A stretch of DNA of 64,000 bases, taken from NCBI RefSeq assembly GCF_038433205.1, contig NZ_JBCDNA010000003.1, forward strand, positions 1 to 64,000, in the 5' to 3' direction. Each line of letters begins with the position of its first letter. Position 1 is the stretch's first letter. Below, one piece after another: positions 34,995 to 44,583 of the stretch. This stretch comes from Lutimonas vermicola. Its GTDB lineage: Bacteria > Bacteroidota > Bacteroidia > Flavobacteriales > Flavobacteriaceae. The position numbers and the translations under genes are program-made. The notes under the pieces are model-generated. The model saw only the letters and a program-made list of their open reading frames with translations. It was not told where the DNA came from and did not search any database.

Positions 34995-35996
34995 CTAGAT
35001 AAAACTTCTGTAAACCGTAAATCTCAACAACATTTCCAATAAAATTAAAAATCCTGCAAACATCAATAACGGTCTGAATTTTTCCTGATAATTATAATAT
35101 TTAAATTCTTCGATTTCAGTTTTTTCAAGCTTGTTTATTTCATCATAAATAGCCTCCAGCTTTTTATTTCCGGTTGCCCTGAAATATTTACCCTCTGTTT
35201 CAGCAGCTATATATTTTAACAGTTCCTCGTCAATTTCCACAGGGGCGTTTCTAAAAATGAGTTTACCGTTTAAATCTTTAGCTACAGGAAACAAAGCTGT
35301 TCCATTTGTTCCTAAACCAATAGTATAGACCTTGATGCTTAACTCCTTGGCCAATTCAGTTGCCGTTTTCGGATCGACGAATCCTGTATTGTTAACTCCA
35401 TCTGTTAATAGAATAATCACTTTGCTTTTTGCCTTACTGTCTTTTAATCTATTCACCGCTGAACCCAGCCCCATGCCAATAGCAGTGCCATCCTCGATCT
35501 GGCCCCACCTTATTTTTCTGATGGTGTTTTGGATGATCGCCTTATCGCTTGTGATAGGAGTTTGTGTAAAACTTTCACCTGCGTATACCACTATTCCTAT
35601 CCTGTCATTTGGCCTTTTTTGAACAAATTTACTCGCTACCTCCTTCAAGGCTTCAAGTCTGTTTGGCTTCAGGTCCTTTGCCAGCATACTGGCTGAAACA
35701 TCTATAGCCATAACGATGTCTATCCCCCGGGTTGTTTTGGTCCTTTTACTTACCTCGACATTCCTGGGCCGTGCCAATGCAACAATCAAAACTGCAATTG
35801 CCAATAGCCTCAAGAGGTACAACAAAGGTTTTAACCTGGCCCAGATATTATCATGTTCAAAACTGGCAATACTGGGCATATGTAAATCTGCACTGTCTTT
35901 TTTTCGTACAAAAAAGTACCAAACAGCCATGAGCGGAATCAATACTAAAAACCACAGGTATTCCGGGTTTGTAAATTCCAAATTACTGCCCATCAT
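34995..35996 (-). CDS. batA: BatA: VWA-domain membrane protein
   Basis: 333 residues. Membrane segments at about 14-30 and 57-75, a VWA domain with MIDAS DVSAS at 99-103 and a further TD in LLTDGVNNTGF, and a C-terminal membrane helix (about 308-326). The layout matches BatA. It starts 14 bases before the end of the upstream gene (the start may be ATG 35996 or 35993) and is followed by batB after 11 bases, so translation is likely coupled. Confidence 0.92.
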   Translation of the reverse strand: MMGSNLEFTNPEYLWFLVLIPLMAVWYFFVRKKDSADLHMPSIASFEHDNIWARLKPLLYLLRLLAIAVLIVALARPRNVEVSKRTKTTRGIDIVMAIDVSASMLAKDLKPNRLEALKEVASKFVQKRPNDRIGIVVYAGESFTQTPITSDKAIIQNTIRKIRWGQIEDGTAIGMGLGSAVNRLKDSKAKSKVIILLTDGVNNTGFVDPKTATELAKELSIKVYTIGLGTNGTALFPVAKDLNGKLIFRNAPVEIDEELLKYIAAETEGKYFRATGNKKLEAIYDEINKLEKTEIEEFKYYNYQEKFRPLLMFAGFLILLEMLLRFTVYRSFI

Positions 35997-36975
35997 CTTC
36001 TATTTCTTTAGGTTCTACTTTTACCGGATGCAAGGTGTCTATAATTCCTTCTGCATCCTCCCTGTGAAGGGCAATTTCATTTTGAAGCGGCTTCGATTTC
36101 GCAAACTTTACCAAATCGGCCTCCTGCAATAATTTTTGCAATTTCAAAAGTGTTTCTTTCGGAATATTCAAATTGCTGCTACTGTTGAAATCAGTAATAG
36201 TTTCTATCAATTCATCGGTTGTGGATTCCAAAGCCGGAATATTCAATTCCCTTTCAATAAAGGTCCTGACAATATCGGTTAGTTCCACGTAATATAATTT
36301 GATCTTGTTTTGTGAAATCAGCCCCTTCTCGTCTAATTCCTTCAACCTGATTTTAGCCGCATCGAAAGGAGGTATTCTCGAAATAAGTTCCTCCTCGGTA
36401 GGCTTGTCCCTTAAAACAAAGTAAAGGATCAACCCGATTACGATTAAAAGAACGATTAAACCCCAAAAATAATTCAGGTAATCACTGAACAAATAAGGTT
36501 CGTTCTTAATTTCCTTTATATGGTACATGGGCTGCTTGATCGTATCAACCTCAACAGTAGATACGTCAATAACTACTCGATCTGTTAAAAAGCGCTTATC
36601 CCTGATGAAAATTTCCTGACCCGGCAATACATAACGGCCACTGTCGAAACTGGTAAGCGTATACTTTTTTATCAGTTGATTCTTTAGAGAATCAATTTTA
36701 TGAGAAGTCACGACCCCTATCCTGTTGAGACTATCAGATTCAAACTTTGGAAACCGAACATCTTGTGTCTCATCAACGATGATCTCATAATTGAACTGTT
36801 CTCCTATCCTGATTTGGGTAGTGTCTATTCTACTTGAGACCTGTGCGAAGCCCGAAAAATTTACCAGAAAAACCGACACCACTAAAATATTTCTAAAAAA
36901 CACCGCAGAACCTAGGTTCCTTGAATCTTTCAGAAACTTCATGATGTTATATGTCGGATATAATAAATATCTCAT
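35983..36975 (-). CDS. Bat-operon membrane protein of unknown function
   Basis: 330 residues with no firm family name that I can give. The start at 36975 may be replaced by ATG 36942, which leaves a more usual signal peptide (ending SGFAQ). A periplasmic beta-rich domain of about 120 residues follows (DTTQIRIGEQFNYEIIVDE), reminiscent of one BatD module, then a membrane helix about 169-187 (YFWGLIVLLIVIGLILYFVL), then a cytoplasmic helical domain with IKLYYVELTDIVRTFIERELN, resembling DUF4381-type proteins of bat/mox operons. It lies between DUF58 and batA and overlaps batA by 14 bases. Confidence 0.78.
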   Translation of the reverse strand: MRYLLYPTYNIMKFLKDSRNLGSAVFFRNILVVSVFLVNFSGFAQVSSRIDTTQIRIGEQFNYEIIVDETQDVRFPKFESDSLNRIGVVTSHKIDSLKNQLIKKYTLTSFDSGRYVLPGQEIFIRDKRFLTDRVVIDVSTVEVDTIKQPMYHIKEIKNEPYLFSDYLNYFWGLIVLLIVIGLILYFVLRDKPTEEELISRIPPFDAAKIRLKELDEKGLISQNKIKLYYVELTDIVRTFIERELNIPALESTTDELIETITDFNSSSNLNIPKETLLKLQKLLQEADLVKFAKSKPLQNEIALHREDAEGIIDTLHPVKVEPKEIEDDGQ

Positions 36976-37016
36976 TTTAGTATTTTCATTTTTCAGGCCT
37001 GGTTTTTCATGACCTG

Positions 37017-37883
37017 TTAAGCCCTTCTTTTAAAATATCCCAATAACTTCTTAACATAACTTTCGTCGACCCTGTTATTGATTACTCCCGATCCGCTTTT
37101 TGTAAAAGAGTCTTCGAAATAATCAACGGTTTTAAGATAGTGGGCGCGATAATTTCTTCGTACGATCTTCGAATTTGTATTTACAAGCACAATTTCACCG
37201 CTTTCAGCATCCCTCATGGGTACCATTCCCAGTTTTGGCAATTCTGTCTCAATTTTATCATAAACCCGTATTCCGGTTACATCATGCTTCTTGCCTACAA
37301 TCTTCAAAGCATTATCATATCCGGTGTCGATAAAATCGGAGAGAATAAACACAATGGCCTTCTTCTTCATTACATTGGAAAAGTATCGCAAGGCATGGCT
37401 TAAATCAGTTTTCCTGCTTTTGGGTTCGAATTCAATCAACTCCCTGATAATTCGCAATACATGGGTCTTTCCTTTTTTTGGAGGAATAAACAGTTCTATT
37501 TCGTTGGAAAACAGCAATAATCCGACCTTGTCATTATTCTGGATAGCTGAAAATGCAAGTGTTGCACTAATTTCTGTCAGGATATCTCTTTTGAATTGCT
37601 GGGTGGTCCCGAATGATTCAGATCCGCTGATGTCAACCACAAGCATCATGGTCAATTCCCGTTCCTCTTCAAAAACCTTGACATAAGGTTCGTTATATCG
37701 GGCAGTAACGTTCCAGTCAATTGATCTTATGTCATCACCAAACTGGTATTGTCTTACTTCAGAAAAAGTCATACCACGGCCCTTGAAGGAGCTGTGATAT
37801 TCTCCTGAAAAAATATGATCCGACAACCTCCTTGTCTTGATCTCTATCTTTCTTACTTTTTTAAGTAATTCTTTAGTATCCAC
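37017..37883 (-). CDS. DUF58 domain protein of the moxR-bat operon
   Basis: 288 residues, cytoplasmic without membrane segments. The DUF58 core GDDIRSIDWNVTARYNEPYVKVFEEERELT is followed by a VWA-like domain with VDISGSE (a degenerate MIDAS) and FILSDFIDTGYD. DUF58 proteins are constant partners of MoxR ATPases. Their role is unclear; they may be substrates or adaptors. It is 89 bases downstream of moxR and upstream of the unnamed membrane gene. Confidence 0.92.
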   Translation of the reverse strand: MDTKELLKKVRKIEIKTRRLSDHIFSGEYHSSFKGRGMTFSEVRQYQFGDDIRSIDWNVTARYNEPYVKVFEEERELTMMLVVDISGSESFGTTQQFKRDILTEISATLAFSAIQNNDKVGLLLFSNEIELFIPPKKGKTHVLRIIRELIEFEPKSRKTDLSHALRYFSNVMKKKAIVFILSDFIDTGYDNALKIVGKKHDVTGIRVYDKIETELPKLGMVPMRDAESGEIVLVNTNSKIVRRNYRAHYLKTVDYFEDSFTKSGSGVINNRVDESYVKKLLGYFKRRA

Positions 37884-37972
37884 TTGCCTGTATTCTAATT
37901 AAAATTCCCAACCCTTCATTCCTGCCAGATAAGATCCATCAAGAGTGTTTTTGTTGCTGATAAATAAACTGA

Positions 37973-38977
37973 TTAAGGCACTTCAACCTCGTTCACGATC
38001 TTGTTTATGATGTCAACAGAAGTTATATTCTCGGCCTCGGCTTCGTAAGTGATTCCGATCCTGTGGCGAAGCACGTCATGCACTATGGCGCGAACGTCCT
38101 CCGGAATTACATATCCTCTTCTCTTAATAAAAGCATAACATTTGGCTGCCATTGCCAAATTGATACTTCCCCTTGGGGAAGCACCAAAACTAATTAGCGG
38201 CTTGAGATCAGTTAGTCGATAATTTTCCGGGTATCGGGAAGCAAAAATTATGCTGAGTATGTATTTTTCAATCTTTTCATCCATGTAAACTTCTTTTACA
38301 GCTGCCCTCGCTCTAGCAATTTGTTCTATGGATACCACAGGGTTTACATTATCAAATCCTCCTGCAAGGTTTTGCCTCATAATTATTTGTTCATCATCCA
38401 TTTTTGGATAATCTATCACTGTTTTCAGCATAAATCTATCAACCTGCGCTTCCGGCAAGGGATAAGTTCCTTCCTGTTCAATTGGATTCTGAGTAGCGAG
38501 TACCAAAAACGGTTCCGGCAATTTGAAGGTAGAATCCCCAATAGTTACCTGATGCTCCTGCATAGCTTCCAGCAGCGCTGACTGAACTTTTGCAGGTGCT
38601 CTGTTAATTTCATCTGCCAACACAAAGTTCGCAAATATGGGGCCCTTTTTAATCGAGAAATCATTCTCCTTCATATTAAAGATCATGGTTCCTATAACAT
38701 CCGCAGGCAACAAGTCAGGTGTAAATTGAATTCTGCTGAAAGAACCTTTAACAGCTTTAGATAAAGTGTTAATTGCCAGTGTTTTTGCCAAACCCGGGAC
38801 TCCTTCCAACAAAATATGACCATCCCCAAGTAATCCAATAAGCAATCTTTCCAGCATATGCTTTTGCCCTACAATAACCTTGTTCATTTCAAGTTGCAGC
38901 AAGTCGACAAATGCACTTTCTCTTTCTATTTTTTCGTTGATCAATCTGATATCAACATTAGCGTTTTGTGTATCCAT
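37973..38977 (-). CDS. MoxR-family AAA+ ATPase
   Basis: 334 residues. Walker A GVPGLAKT is at about 59-66 and Walker B VLADEINRAP at about 119-128, with sensor 1 LATQNP and the C-terminal lid domain. MoxR ATPases act as chaperones for metal- or VWA-containing complexes. Here the genes for its probable clients (DUF58, BatA, BatB) follow directly. It is the first gene of an eight-gene minus-strand operon down to batE, with a TAGATTTG box 44 bases upstream. Confidence 0.94.
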   Translation of the reverse strand: MDTQNANVDIRLINEKIERESAFVDLLQLEMNKVIVGQKHMLERLLIGLLGDGHILLEGVPGLAKTLAINTLSKAVKGSFSRIQFTPDLLPADVIGTMIFNMKENDFSIKKGPIFANFVLADEINRAPAKVQSALLEAMQEHQVTIGDSTFKLPEPFLVLATQNPIEQEGTYPLPEAQVDRFMLKTVIDYPKMDDEQIIMRQNLAGGFDNVNPVVSIEQIARARAAVKEVYMDEKIEKYILSIIFASRYPENYRLTDLKPLISFGASPRGSINLAMAAKCYAFIKRRGYVIPEDVRAIVHDVLRHRIGITYEAEAENITSVDIINKIVNEVEVP

Positions 38978-39020
38978 TTATCTTTTTAAATTTCAGTTCG
39001 TTTTTAGACTACAAGGGCAA

Positions 39021-39028
39021 CAAATCTA
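39021..39028 (-). promoter_or_regulatory. Candidate -7 box of the moxR-bat operon
   Basis: On the minus strand this is TAGATTTG, matching TAnnTTTG, with a leader of about 36 nt to the moxR ATG. The expected -33 TTTG is not evident. Confidence 0.45.
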
Positions 39029-39070
39029 AGGGTTAGCTTAGTTTTTCCTTGTTAAAATTTGGTTAAAAGT

Positions 39071-39100
39071 TAAAATAAAAAAACTCGCCAAAACGGCGAG
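39071..39100 (-). terminator. Rho-independent terminator of panB
   Basis: On the minus strand CTCGCC, loop GTTTT, GGCGAG, then TTTTTTTATTTT. It begins 9 bases after the panB stop and separates panB from the moxR promoter. Confidence 0.85.
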
Positions 39101-39109
39101 AATCATAGA

Positions 39110-39928
39110 TTAATACTGCTCTTCCTTATTTGGAAAATCACGGGATTTAACATCCAAAATATAATTTTTGAAAGCATCGCCCATTTCGGTATAGAGATCA
39201 AGATACCTTCTAAGGAATCTCGGACTGAATTCATGGGTCATTCCCAACATATCGTGCGTCACTAAAACCTGGCCGTCGACTCCGTCTCCGGCTCCAATTC
39301 CAATCACAGGAATGGTTATGCTTTCGGCTACCTCCCTGGCCAATTTTGCCGGCACTTTTTCAAGAACTATGGCAAAACATCCCAGTTCCTCGAGCAATAT
39401 GGCATCAGCTTTTAGTTTATTAGCCTCTTCTTCTTTTCTGGCTCTAACCGAATAGGTGCCAAATTTATAGATCGATTGAGGTGTCAAACCCAAATGTCCC
39501 ATAACCGGGATGCCCGCTGAAAGGATTCGCGTAACGGATTCTGAAATTTCTGCTCCACCTTCAAGTTTAACCGAATGACCGCCCGACTCTTTCATAATCC
39601 TTATTGCCGAATCCAGTGCCTGTCTTGAATTTCCCTGATAAGTCCCAAATGGAAGATCAACCACGACCAAAGCCCTTTCAATTGCCCTTACTACCGAAGA
39701 TGCGTGATAAATCATTTGATCCAGTGTTATTGGCAAGGTCGTTTCATGACCTGCCATAACATTTGAAGCAGAGTCCCCTACCAAAATAATGTCTATACCT
39801 GCGTGATCAACGATCTTGGCCATTGTATAGTCGTAGGCAGTCAACATGGCAATTTTCTCACCGTGTTTCTTCATCTCAACCAAAGTTTTGGTTGTAATCC
39901 TTTTGTACTCCTTTTTTGCTGTGGACAT
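39110..39928 (-). CDS. panB: 3-methyl-2-oxobutanoate hydroxymethyltransferase
   Basis: 272 residues, full length. It adds a hydroxymethyl group from methylene-tetrahydrofolate to 2-oxoisovalerate, making ketopantoate for pantothenate and CoA. Conserved blocks are LTAYDYTMAKIVD, ILVGDSASNVMAGHETTLPITLDQM, VKLEGGAE, PVMGHLGLTPQS and VIGIGAGDGVDGQVLV. It is followed by a strong terminator, and cvpA lies 92 bases upstream. Other pantothenate genes are not in the window. Confidence 0.96.
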   Translation of the reverse strand: MSTAKKEYKRITTKTLVEMKKHGEKIAMLTAYDYTMAKIVDHAGIDIILVGDSASNVMAGHETTLPITLDQMIYHASSVVRAIERALVVVDLPFGTYQGNSRQALDSAIRIMKESGGHSVKLEGGAEISESVTRILSAGIPVMGHLGLTPQSIYKFGTYSVRARKEEEANKLKADAILLEELGCFAIVLEKVPAKLAREVAESITIPVIGIGAGDGVDGQVLVTHDMLGMTHEFSPRFLRRYLDLYTEMGDAFKNYILDVKSRDFPNKEEQY

Positions 39929-40020
39929 AATTAAGATTTAGCAGGGCTAAAATAATGATAATTTCGATTCACCAACAGTGCCGTATTAAGTTATTTTATC
40001 TTCTCAATAAGGAGCAAGCC

Positions 40021-40518
40021 TTAATTTTTAGATTTAACTACTTTAACCAAATTGGGAAATATAGCCGGAGCAAAATTCTTGACCGGTTCATATAAAACAG
40101 ATTCTTTGACTTTTTCCTTTTCAACAAAACGAAGCGAGGCATTAATCTGGTCATAGACAATCAAGACGATACTCAAGATCAAAGCGTACTTTAAGAGCCC
40201 AAAAATGGCTCCAACCAATTTATTGAAAAAGCCAAGCGCTATGGTTTCAGCAATTTTGGTCATGGCCTTACCCAATAAAACCAAGGCGATCAATATGATC
40301 AGGAATGTACCGGCAAATGAAACTACCTGAATCATAGACTCATCCCAACTCACGCTATCCTTGAGGAAATCTCCCAAAAAATATGAAAAATGAATAGCTC
40401 CGTAAACCCCGAGAACCAGTCCGACCAAGGTAGTGACCTCCACAAATAAACCTTTAATAAATCCATTGACCGTACCGAATATCAGGATAATCCCAATAAT
40501 AATATCTATCGTATTCAT
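40021..40518 (-). CDS. CvpA family membrane protein
   Basis: 165 residues with four predicted membrane segments, about 5-25, 27-48, 63-85 and 102-122. It starts with the CvpA-like IDIIIGIILIFGTVNGFIKGLF. CvpA proteins affect the cell envelope and, in E. coli, colicin V production, but the molecular role is not defined. It lies 8 bases downstream of the helicase gene and is probably co-transcribed with it. Confidence 0.88.
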   Translation of the reverse strand: MNTIDIIIGIILIFGTVNGFIKGLFVEVTTLVGLVLGVYGAIHFSYFLGDFLKDSVSWDESMIQVVSFAGTFLIILIALVLLGKAMTKIAETIALGFFNKLVGAIFGLLKYALILSIVLIVYDQINASLRFVEKEKVKESVLYEPVKNFAPAIFPNLVKVVKSKN

Positions 40519-40526
40519 AACTGTAT

Positions 40527-43500
40527 TTAACTTTTTATTACCCTGATGTTCTCATCTATATAGACCAGAATTTTATCAAGCACATTATAATTCAATTTTT
40601 CTAAAACCAAAGCATAATTATCTATTTGAAGCCGGTGATTTTCATTGGGCTTACCTGTTTTATAATCTATCACCGTTACATCTTGTTGGTTTATGACCAA
40701 TCTGTCAGGGATAATGACCTGACCCGAATCGGTAAAGATCTCCCTTTCGTTAAAGATAATTTGTCCGGGCCTAAAATATGGCTTGAGCAAGGGGTGTTCA
40801 ACGATACTCAAAACCAGTGTACGCATAATATCTATTTCTTCTTTCGGCAAAATCCCTCTGTTGACAAATTGTTCAAGCACCTGTTCAACATCTTGTTCAT
40901 GTTTAATTCTTGCCATCATTTCGTGGATCAGATTGCCGTACAGAATGGCTTCAGCTCGTTCAGTATCCCATAATAATTCTGAGTTGGCTACAATATGAAT
41001 CTGATGATCATTCCATGAACTGCTTATAAACTCCTGCTGAATTTCGGCAAGTCCCTTTGAATCCTTCTTTGTAGCATTCCTTTTTTTATTGCCGTACTCA
41101 TACTGCAAACAATTTTCTTTCAAACGCTCTTCCTCAGAGAGAAAATCCATAAATAACTGCGCACTTGTTCCGATCCGGTCATTTGATTTTTTTATCTCCG
41201 AAATAATATACAGCTGCTCAATGGCTCTGGTCAAACAAACATATAAAAGATTAAAACTGTCTAGTTCCTTTTCCTTTCGCTGTTCCTCAAAAATACTGGT
41301 TCCAAATGTCCCCGTCTTCTTAATCCCGGAGGAAGAATCAACCAGAATACTCTGAAAATCATCAAAGTGCTCCTCTTTCAATTCTGAATACCAAGCTTTT
41401 GGATCTCTTTCGTAATAAAGATCCAGATTATATGGAAAAATCACCACCGGAAATTCAAGGCCCTTTGACTTATGAATGGTCATGATTCGAACGGCTTGCA
41501 AATCATCAGAACTAACAATATTCAATTTTTCTTTTTTCTCCTCCCAATACGCTAAAAACGAAATGCTTTTCTGCGATTTTCTCTGAGTATAATCAAACAC
41601 AAAATCCATAAAGAATTGTATAAAGGCATCTGATCCTTTTGTCAATCGAAAACTTCTGATGATATCTTCGACCCCTTCATAAATTGAATATTCATTAAAT
41701 TTCAGGGCATCGTAAAAAAGCTGGTATCGCTCTAGTTCCCTGAATATTTCAGCTGAACTCCTTTTGATCAAATTTGCTAAAAAATCATGCCTTTCAGATG
41801 TAATGCCCAGATGGTCGTACAGAAAATTCAATACGGTAAATTTCGCGTCATCATTTGTGTCATCAGCAAGCATTTGCAGTAAACCAATGATAAAATTCAC
41901 CTTCGCATTGTTCTTTATCAGTAAGGTTTCAGAGCTTACAATATCCATTCCCTGGTTTGTAAGGTACTTGGCAATAGACACACCTTCCTTTTTTTTCCTC
42001 ACCAATATGCAAATTTCATTAGGGTTAAATTGATCCAAAAGACCCACAATTGTTTTATGAACCAATTGAGGATATATTTCATCCCTTGCCTGAGCATTCC
42101 TCTGGCTCTCTATAAATTGAAGGCTAACATAACCTCCTTTTTTAGAGTTCACCTTCTGAGCGTTTCCTATACTGTATAAATCTCTATAGTCATCGTTGCC
42201 AAAATGTTGAGAAATGTGCGTAAAAAAGCGATTGTTGAATCCTATTATTTCAGAGTGACTGCGGTAATTTGTATCAAGATTTTTAGTGAGTTTTGAGGTT
42301 TGAAATGGGTTAGTACCGTAGTCATTCTGATCCGAAGATAAATTGATAAACTGTTCGGCACGTCCGCCTCTCCATCTATAAATCGCCTGTTTTGCATCGC
42401 CCACCAACATTAATCCTGCACCTTCAGAACTCAGGGCATTATCGATTAAAGGTATCAAATTCTGCCACTGTAAGACTGAAGTATCCTGCATTTCATCAAT
42501 AAAAAAGTATTTGAATCGTTCCCCCAATTTTTCATAGATAAAAGCCGCTGGCTCATTTATCAGGTGCTCACTGATCATTTGATTGAACTCGGCATTTAAC
42601 CTGATATTATTATTTGTTTTGATCTCTTCAAGAGCCTGGTTAATACTATTGATTACCGCCAGTGGAACAAGGTTTTTCAATATGAGCTCATTCAATTTAA
42701 ATTTTTCAAAAATCCTGCCGGCACTATGATAAAGATTTATCAAATCATCCGCCATGCCATCTATTGCCAAGCTTATCGCTGCCGGTTTATTCTTAGCATA
42801 GAATTTTCTTTGTTCAATATTCCTTGACAAACTGTTCTCTTTGTCAAAATCGAGAGATTCAGGTTGTTTCAGCATTTTAAGAAAAAATTTCGGAAACTGC
42901 GATCTTAAGAAATCGGTATGATCAATTCCCTTGTCCCGTAACAAATTCAAAGCCTCATTTGCTATATCCTCCAAAGATTTCAGATAGACCTTTTGCTCCT
43001 TTCTCAATTTGACTGAAAGTGCTGAAAAACTTGACAGGTCATTTTCAGCCAACTTATTCAGTTCTCTTGCATGATTTTCATTCAAAATGAGTTTCGAAAT
43101 TTCAAAAAGATCCCTGCTTACATCCCAAGACCTGTCTTCAAGTGTTTTCTCTTTTGAAAATGATACTAAAAGTTTGGTCAACTCCATGTCAACTCCTATT
43201 CGAGACAAAACCTCATCCACCGCTTCCTTTAAAATAGAATCGGTATCAAGCTCCACTTCAAAATCAGAAGTAAGCCCCAGGTCAAAGGCAAAAGACTTAA
43301 TCAGTTTATTGGTAAAACTATCAATGGTTTTAATATGAAAAGAAGCGTAATTTTTCAGTATATCCTGTAACCTTTCCCTTGACCTGTACTGCAGGTCACT
43401 GCGGTCAAGTCCTGTTTCAGCCATTAAAACAAGCAACATATCATGCTGCTCATCTTCCTTGTTCATGATAGAAAATCTTAGCAAATTCTCAAGGATACGG

Positions 43501-43670
43501 TCTTTCATTTCAGTCGCCGCCTTGTTTGTAAAGGTTATGGCAAGGATATGCTGATACAGCCTTTGATCAGAATTTTTTAAAATAATCTTTAAATATTCCT
43601 TAACCAGTGTAAAGGTTTTTCCGCTGCCGGCGGAAGCATTATAGACCTGAAATGTAGAAGGGTTGGCCAA
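40527..43670 (-). CDS. UvrD/RecB-like helicase with C-terminal PD-(D/E)XK nuclease (AddA-like)
   Basis: 1047 residues from TTG 43670; no ATG or GTG lies in frame near the N-terminus, and the Walker A motif begins within 12 codons (NASAGSGKT, 11-19), so the start cannot be much later. The helicase shows ITFTNKAATEMKDRI, FIDEMQDTS (about 390), VGDAKQAIYRWRGG and a late TIHKSKGLEFPVV. The C-terminus has a RecB-type nuclease, with PDRLVI and VIDYKTGK (about 1000-1007). It is a subunit of a RecBCD/AddAB-type double-strand-break repair enzyme. Its AddB-like partner is not in the window. It is upstream of cvpA. Confidence 0.9.
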   Translation of the reverse strand: MANPSTFQVYNASAGSGKTFTLVKEYLKIILKNSDQRLYQHILAITFTNKAATEMKDRILENLLRFSIMNKEDEQHDMLLVLMAETGLDRSDLQYRSRERLQDILKNYASFHIKTIDSFTNKLIKSFAFDLGLTSDFEVELDTDSILKEAVDEVLSRIGVDMELTKLLVSFSKEKTLEDRSWDVSRDLFEISKLILNENHARELNKLAENDLSSFSALSVKLRKEQKVYLKSLEDIANEALNLLRDKGIDHTDFLRSQFPKFFLKMLKQPESLDFDKENSLSRNIEQRKFYAKNKPAAISLAIDGMADDLINLYHSAGRIFEKFKLNELILKNLVPLAVINSINQALEEIKTNNNIRLNAEFNQMISEHLINEPAAFIYEKLGERFKYFFIDEMQDTSVLQWQNLIPLIDNALSSEGAGLMLVGDAKQAIYRWRGGRAEQFINLSSDQNDYGTNPFQTSKLTKNLDTNYRSHSEIIGFNNRFFTHISQHFGNDDYRDLYSIGNAQKVNSKKGGYVSLQFIESQRNAQARDEIYPQLVHKTIVGLLDQFNPNEICILVRKKKEGVSIAKYLTNQGMDIVSSETLLIKNNAKVNFIIGLLQMLADDTNDDAKFTVLNFLYDHLGITSERHDFLANLIKRSSAEIFRELERYQLFYDALKFNEYSIYEGVEDIIRSFRLTKGSDAFIQFFMDFVFDYTQRKSQKSISFLAYWEEKKEKLNIVSSDDLQAVRIMTIHKSKGLEFPVVIFPYNLDLYYERDPKAWYSELKEEHFDDFQSILVDSSSGIKKTGTFGTSIFEEQRKEKELDSFNLLYVCLTRAIEQLYIISEIKKSNDRIGTSAQLFMDFLSEEERLKENCLQYEYGNKKRNATKKDSKGLAEIQQEFISSSWNDHQIHIVANSELLWDTERAEAILYGNLIHEMMARIKHEQDVEQVLEQFVNRGILPKEEIDIMRTLVLSIVEHPLLKPYFRPGQIIFNEREIFTDSGQVIIPDRLVINQQDVTVIDYKTGKPNENHRLQIDNYALVLEKLNYNVLDKILVYIDENIRVIKS

Positions 43671-43701
43671 CAGTATAATTTTAAATAAAAGTAATGAAAA
43701 T

Positions 43702-43717
43702 GGCCTTAAGCAAGGCC
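43702..43717 (-). terminator. Candidate terminator after the feo operon
   Basis: GGCCTT, loop of four, AAGGCC, with ATTTTCATTACTTTTATT after it on the minus strand. The stem is short and the T-run broken, so this is only a candidate; it also overlaps the leader of the helicase gene. Confidence 0.4.
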
Positions 43718-43768
43718 TGTTTATTTTAAAAATATGGCTGCCTTTGCAAAAGTCATAACCCGTTTATA

Positions 43769-44530
43769 TCAATTCTCTTTTGGGGCAATGTTCCAGCTAA
43801 ATCCAGCAGAAATATAATTCATGGTATAATTCAGGCCCGTCCCGAATGAAAAATCAATCTGGAAATTGTCTTTCAACAAATATGTAAATCCGGCATCAAT
43901 GTTAGCTAAGTGTTCGTTAAATATCCCTATATCACCATAGGGCTCCACATATAATCCGGCCCTTTCGTTAATTTCAACACCTATCGCCAACGAATAGGTC
44001 AGAAAACCGTTCTCAATCCCAAAATAGTTATAGCCGACATTATATCCTAAACCGACCTTATCCCCTAACTGATGAGAGATGCTCAATTTATTTATCGTTC
44101 CCACTTTTTCAAAAGAGACCTCCTTCGTTCCGGTAGGGAGAATCATATGAGACAAAAATGCAATTTCAGTGTTTTTGTTTTCCTTTTTTAACAACTGAAT
44201 TTTTACGCCTACTTCGAGGTCAGTAATCCCGGAAATTTCTTTACCCGAATTTTCCTCCTTTATATTCACATATTGATTCACGACTCTTATTTCCAATCCT
44301 TTAGAAATTCCATAGCGAAACAAAGTGCTCGGAATTGCTACTTCACGTAAAGAAATTTCTCCCTCTTCTGCATACCTGAACAACATGCCACTTTCGATTT
44401 GTAAACTGTTTTTAGGAACCGTCGACGAGCTCTCTGTCTGATCAGGCCTGTCAGTAACTATTTTCTGAGCAAAACTGACCGTATAGCTAAGGCAAAAAAT
44501 ACCTAAAATAATTACATTGAGTTTTTTCAT
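43769..44530 (-). CDS. Outer-membrane transporter-like protein (phenol-degradation MetA family)
   Basis: 253 residues. A signal peptide ends VSFAQ, and the mature part begins IVTDRPDQTESSSTVPKNSLQIE, the opening of the 'transporter' family related to MetA of phenol degradation. The rest is beta-rich with alternating residues and ends in NYISAGFSWNI, consistent with an outer-membrane barrel. The transported molecule is unknown. It lies 53 bases after the FeoB permease gene on the same strand with no clear terminator between, so it may be the last gene of the iron-uptake operon. Confidence 0.8.
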   Translation of the reverse strand: MKKLNVIILGIFCLSYTVSFAQKIVTDRPDQTESSSTVPKNSLQIESGMLFRYAEEGEISLREVAIPSTLFRYGISKGLEIRVVNQYVNIKEENSGKEISGITDLEVGVKIQLLKKENKNTEIAFLSHMILPTGTKEVSFEKVGTINKLSISHQLGDKVGLGYNVGYNYFGIENGFLTYSLAIGVEINERAGLYVEPYGDIGIFNEHLANIDAGFTYLLKDNFQIDFSFGTGLNYTMNYISAGFSWNIAPKEN

Positions 44531-44583
44531 TTGAATGGAAATGGGTTTTGTTTAGTCTTTTAAATTAAATTCGGCCTGATTCT

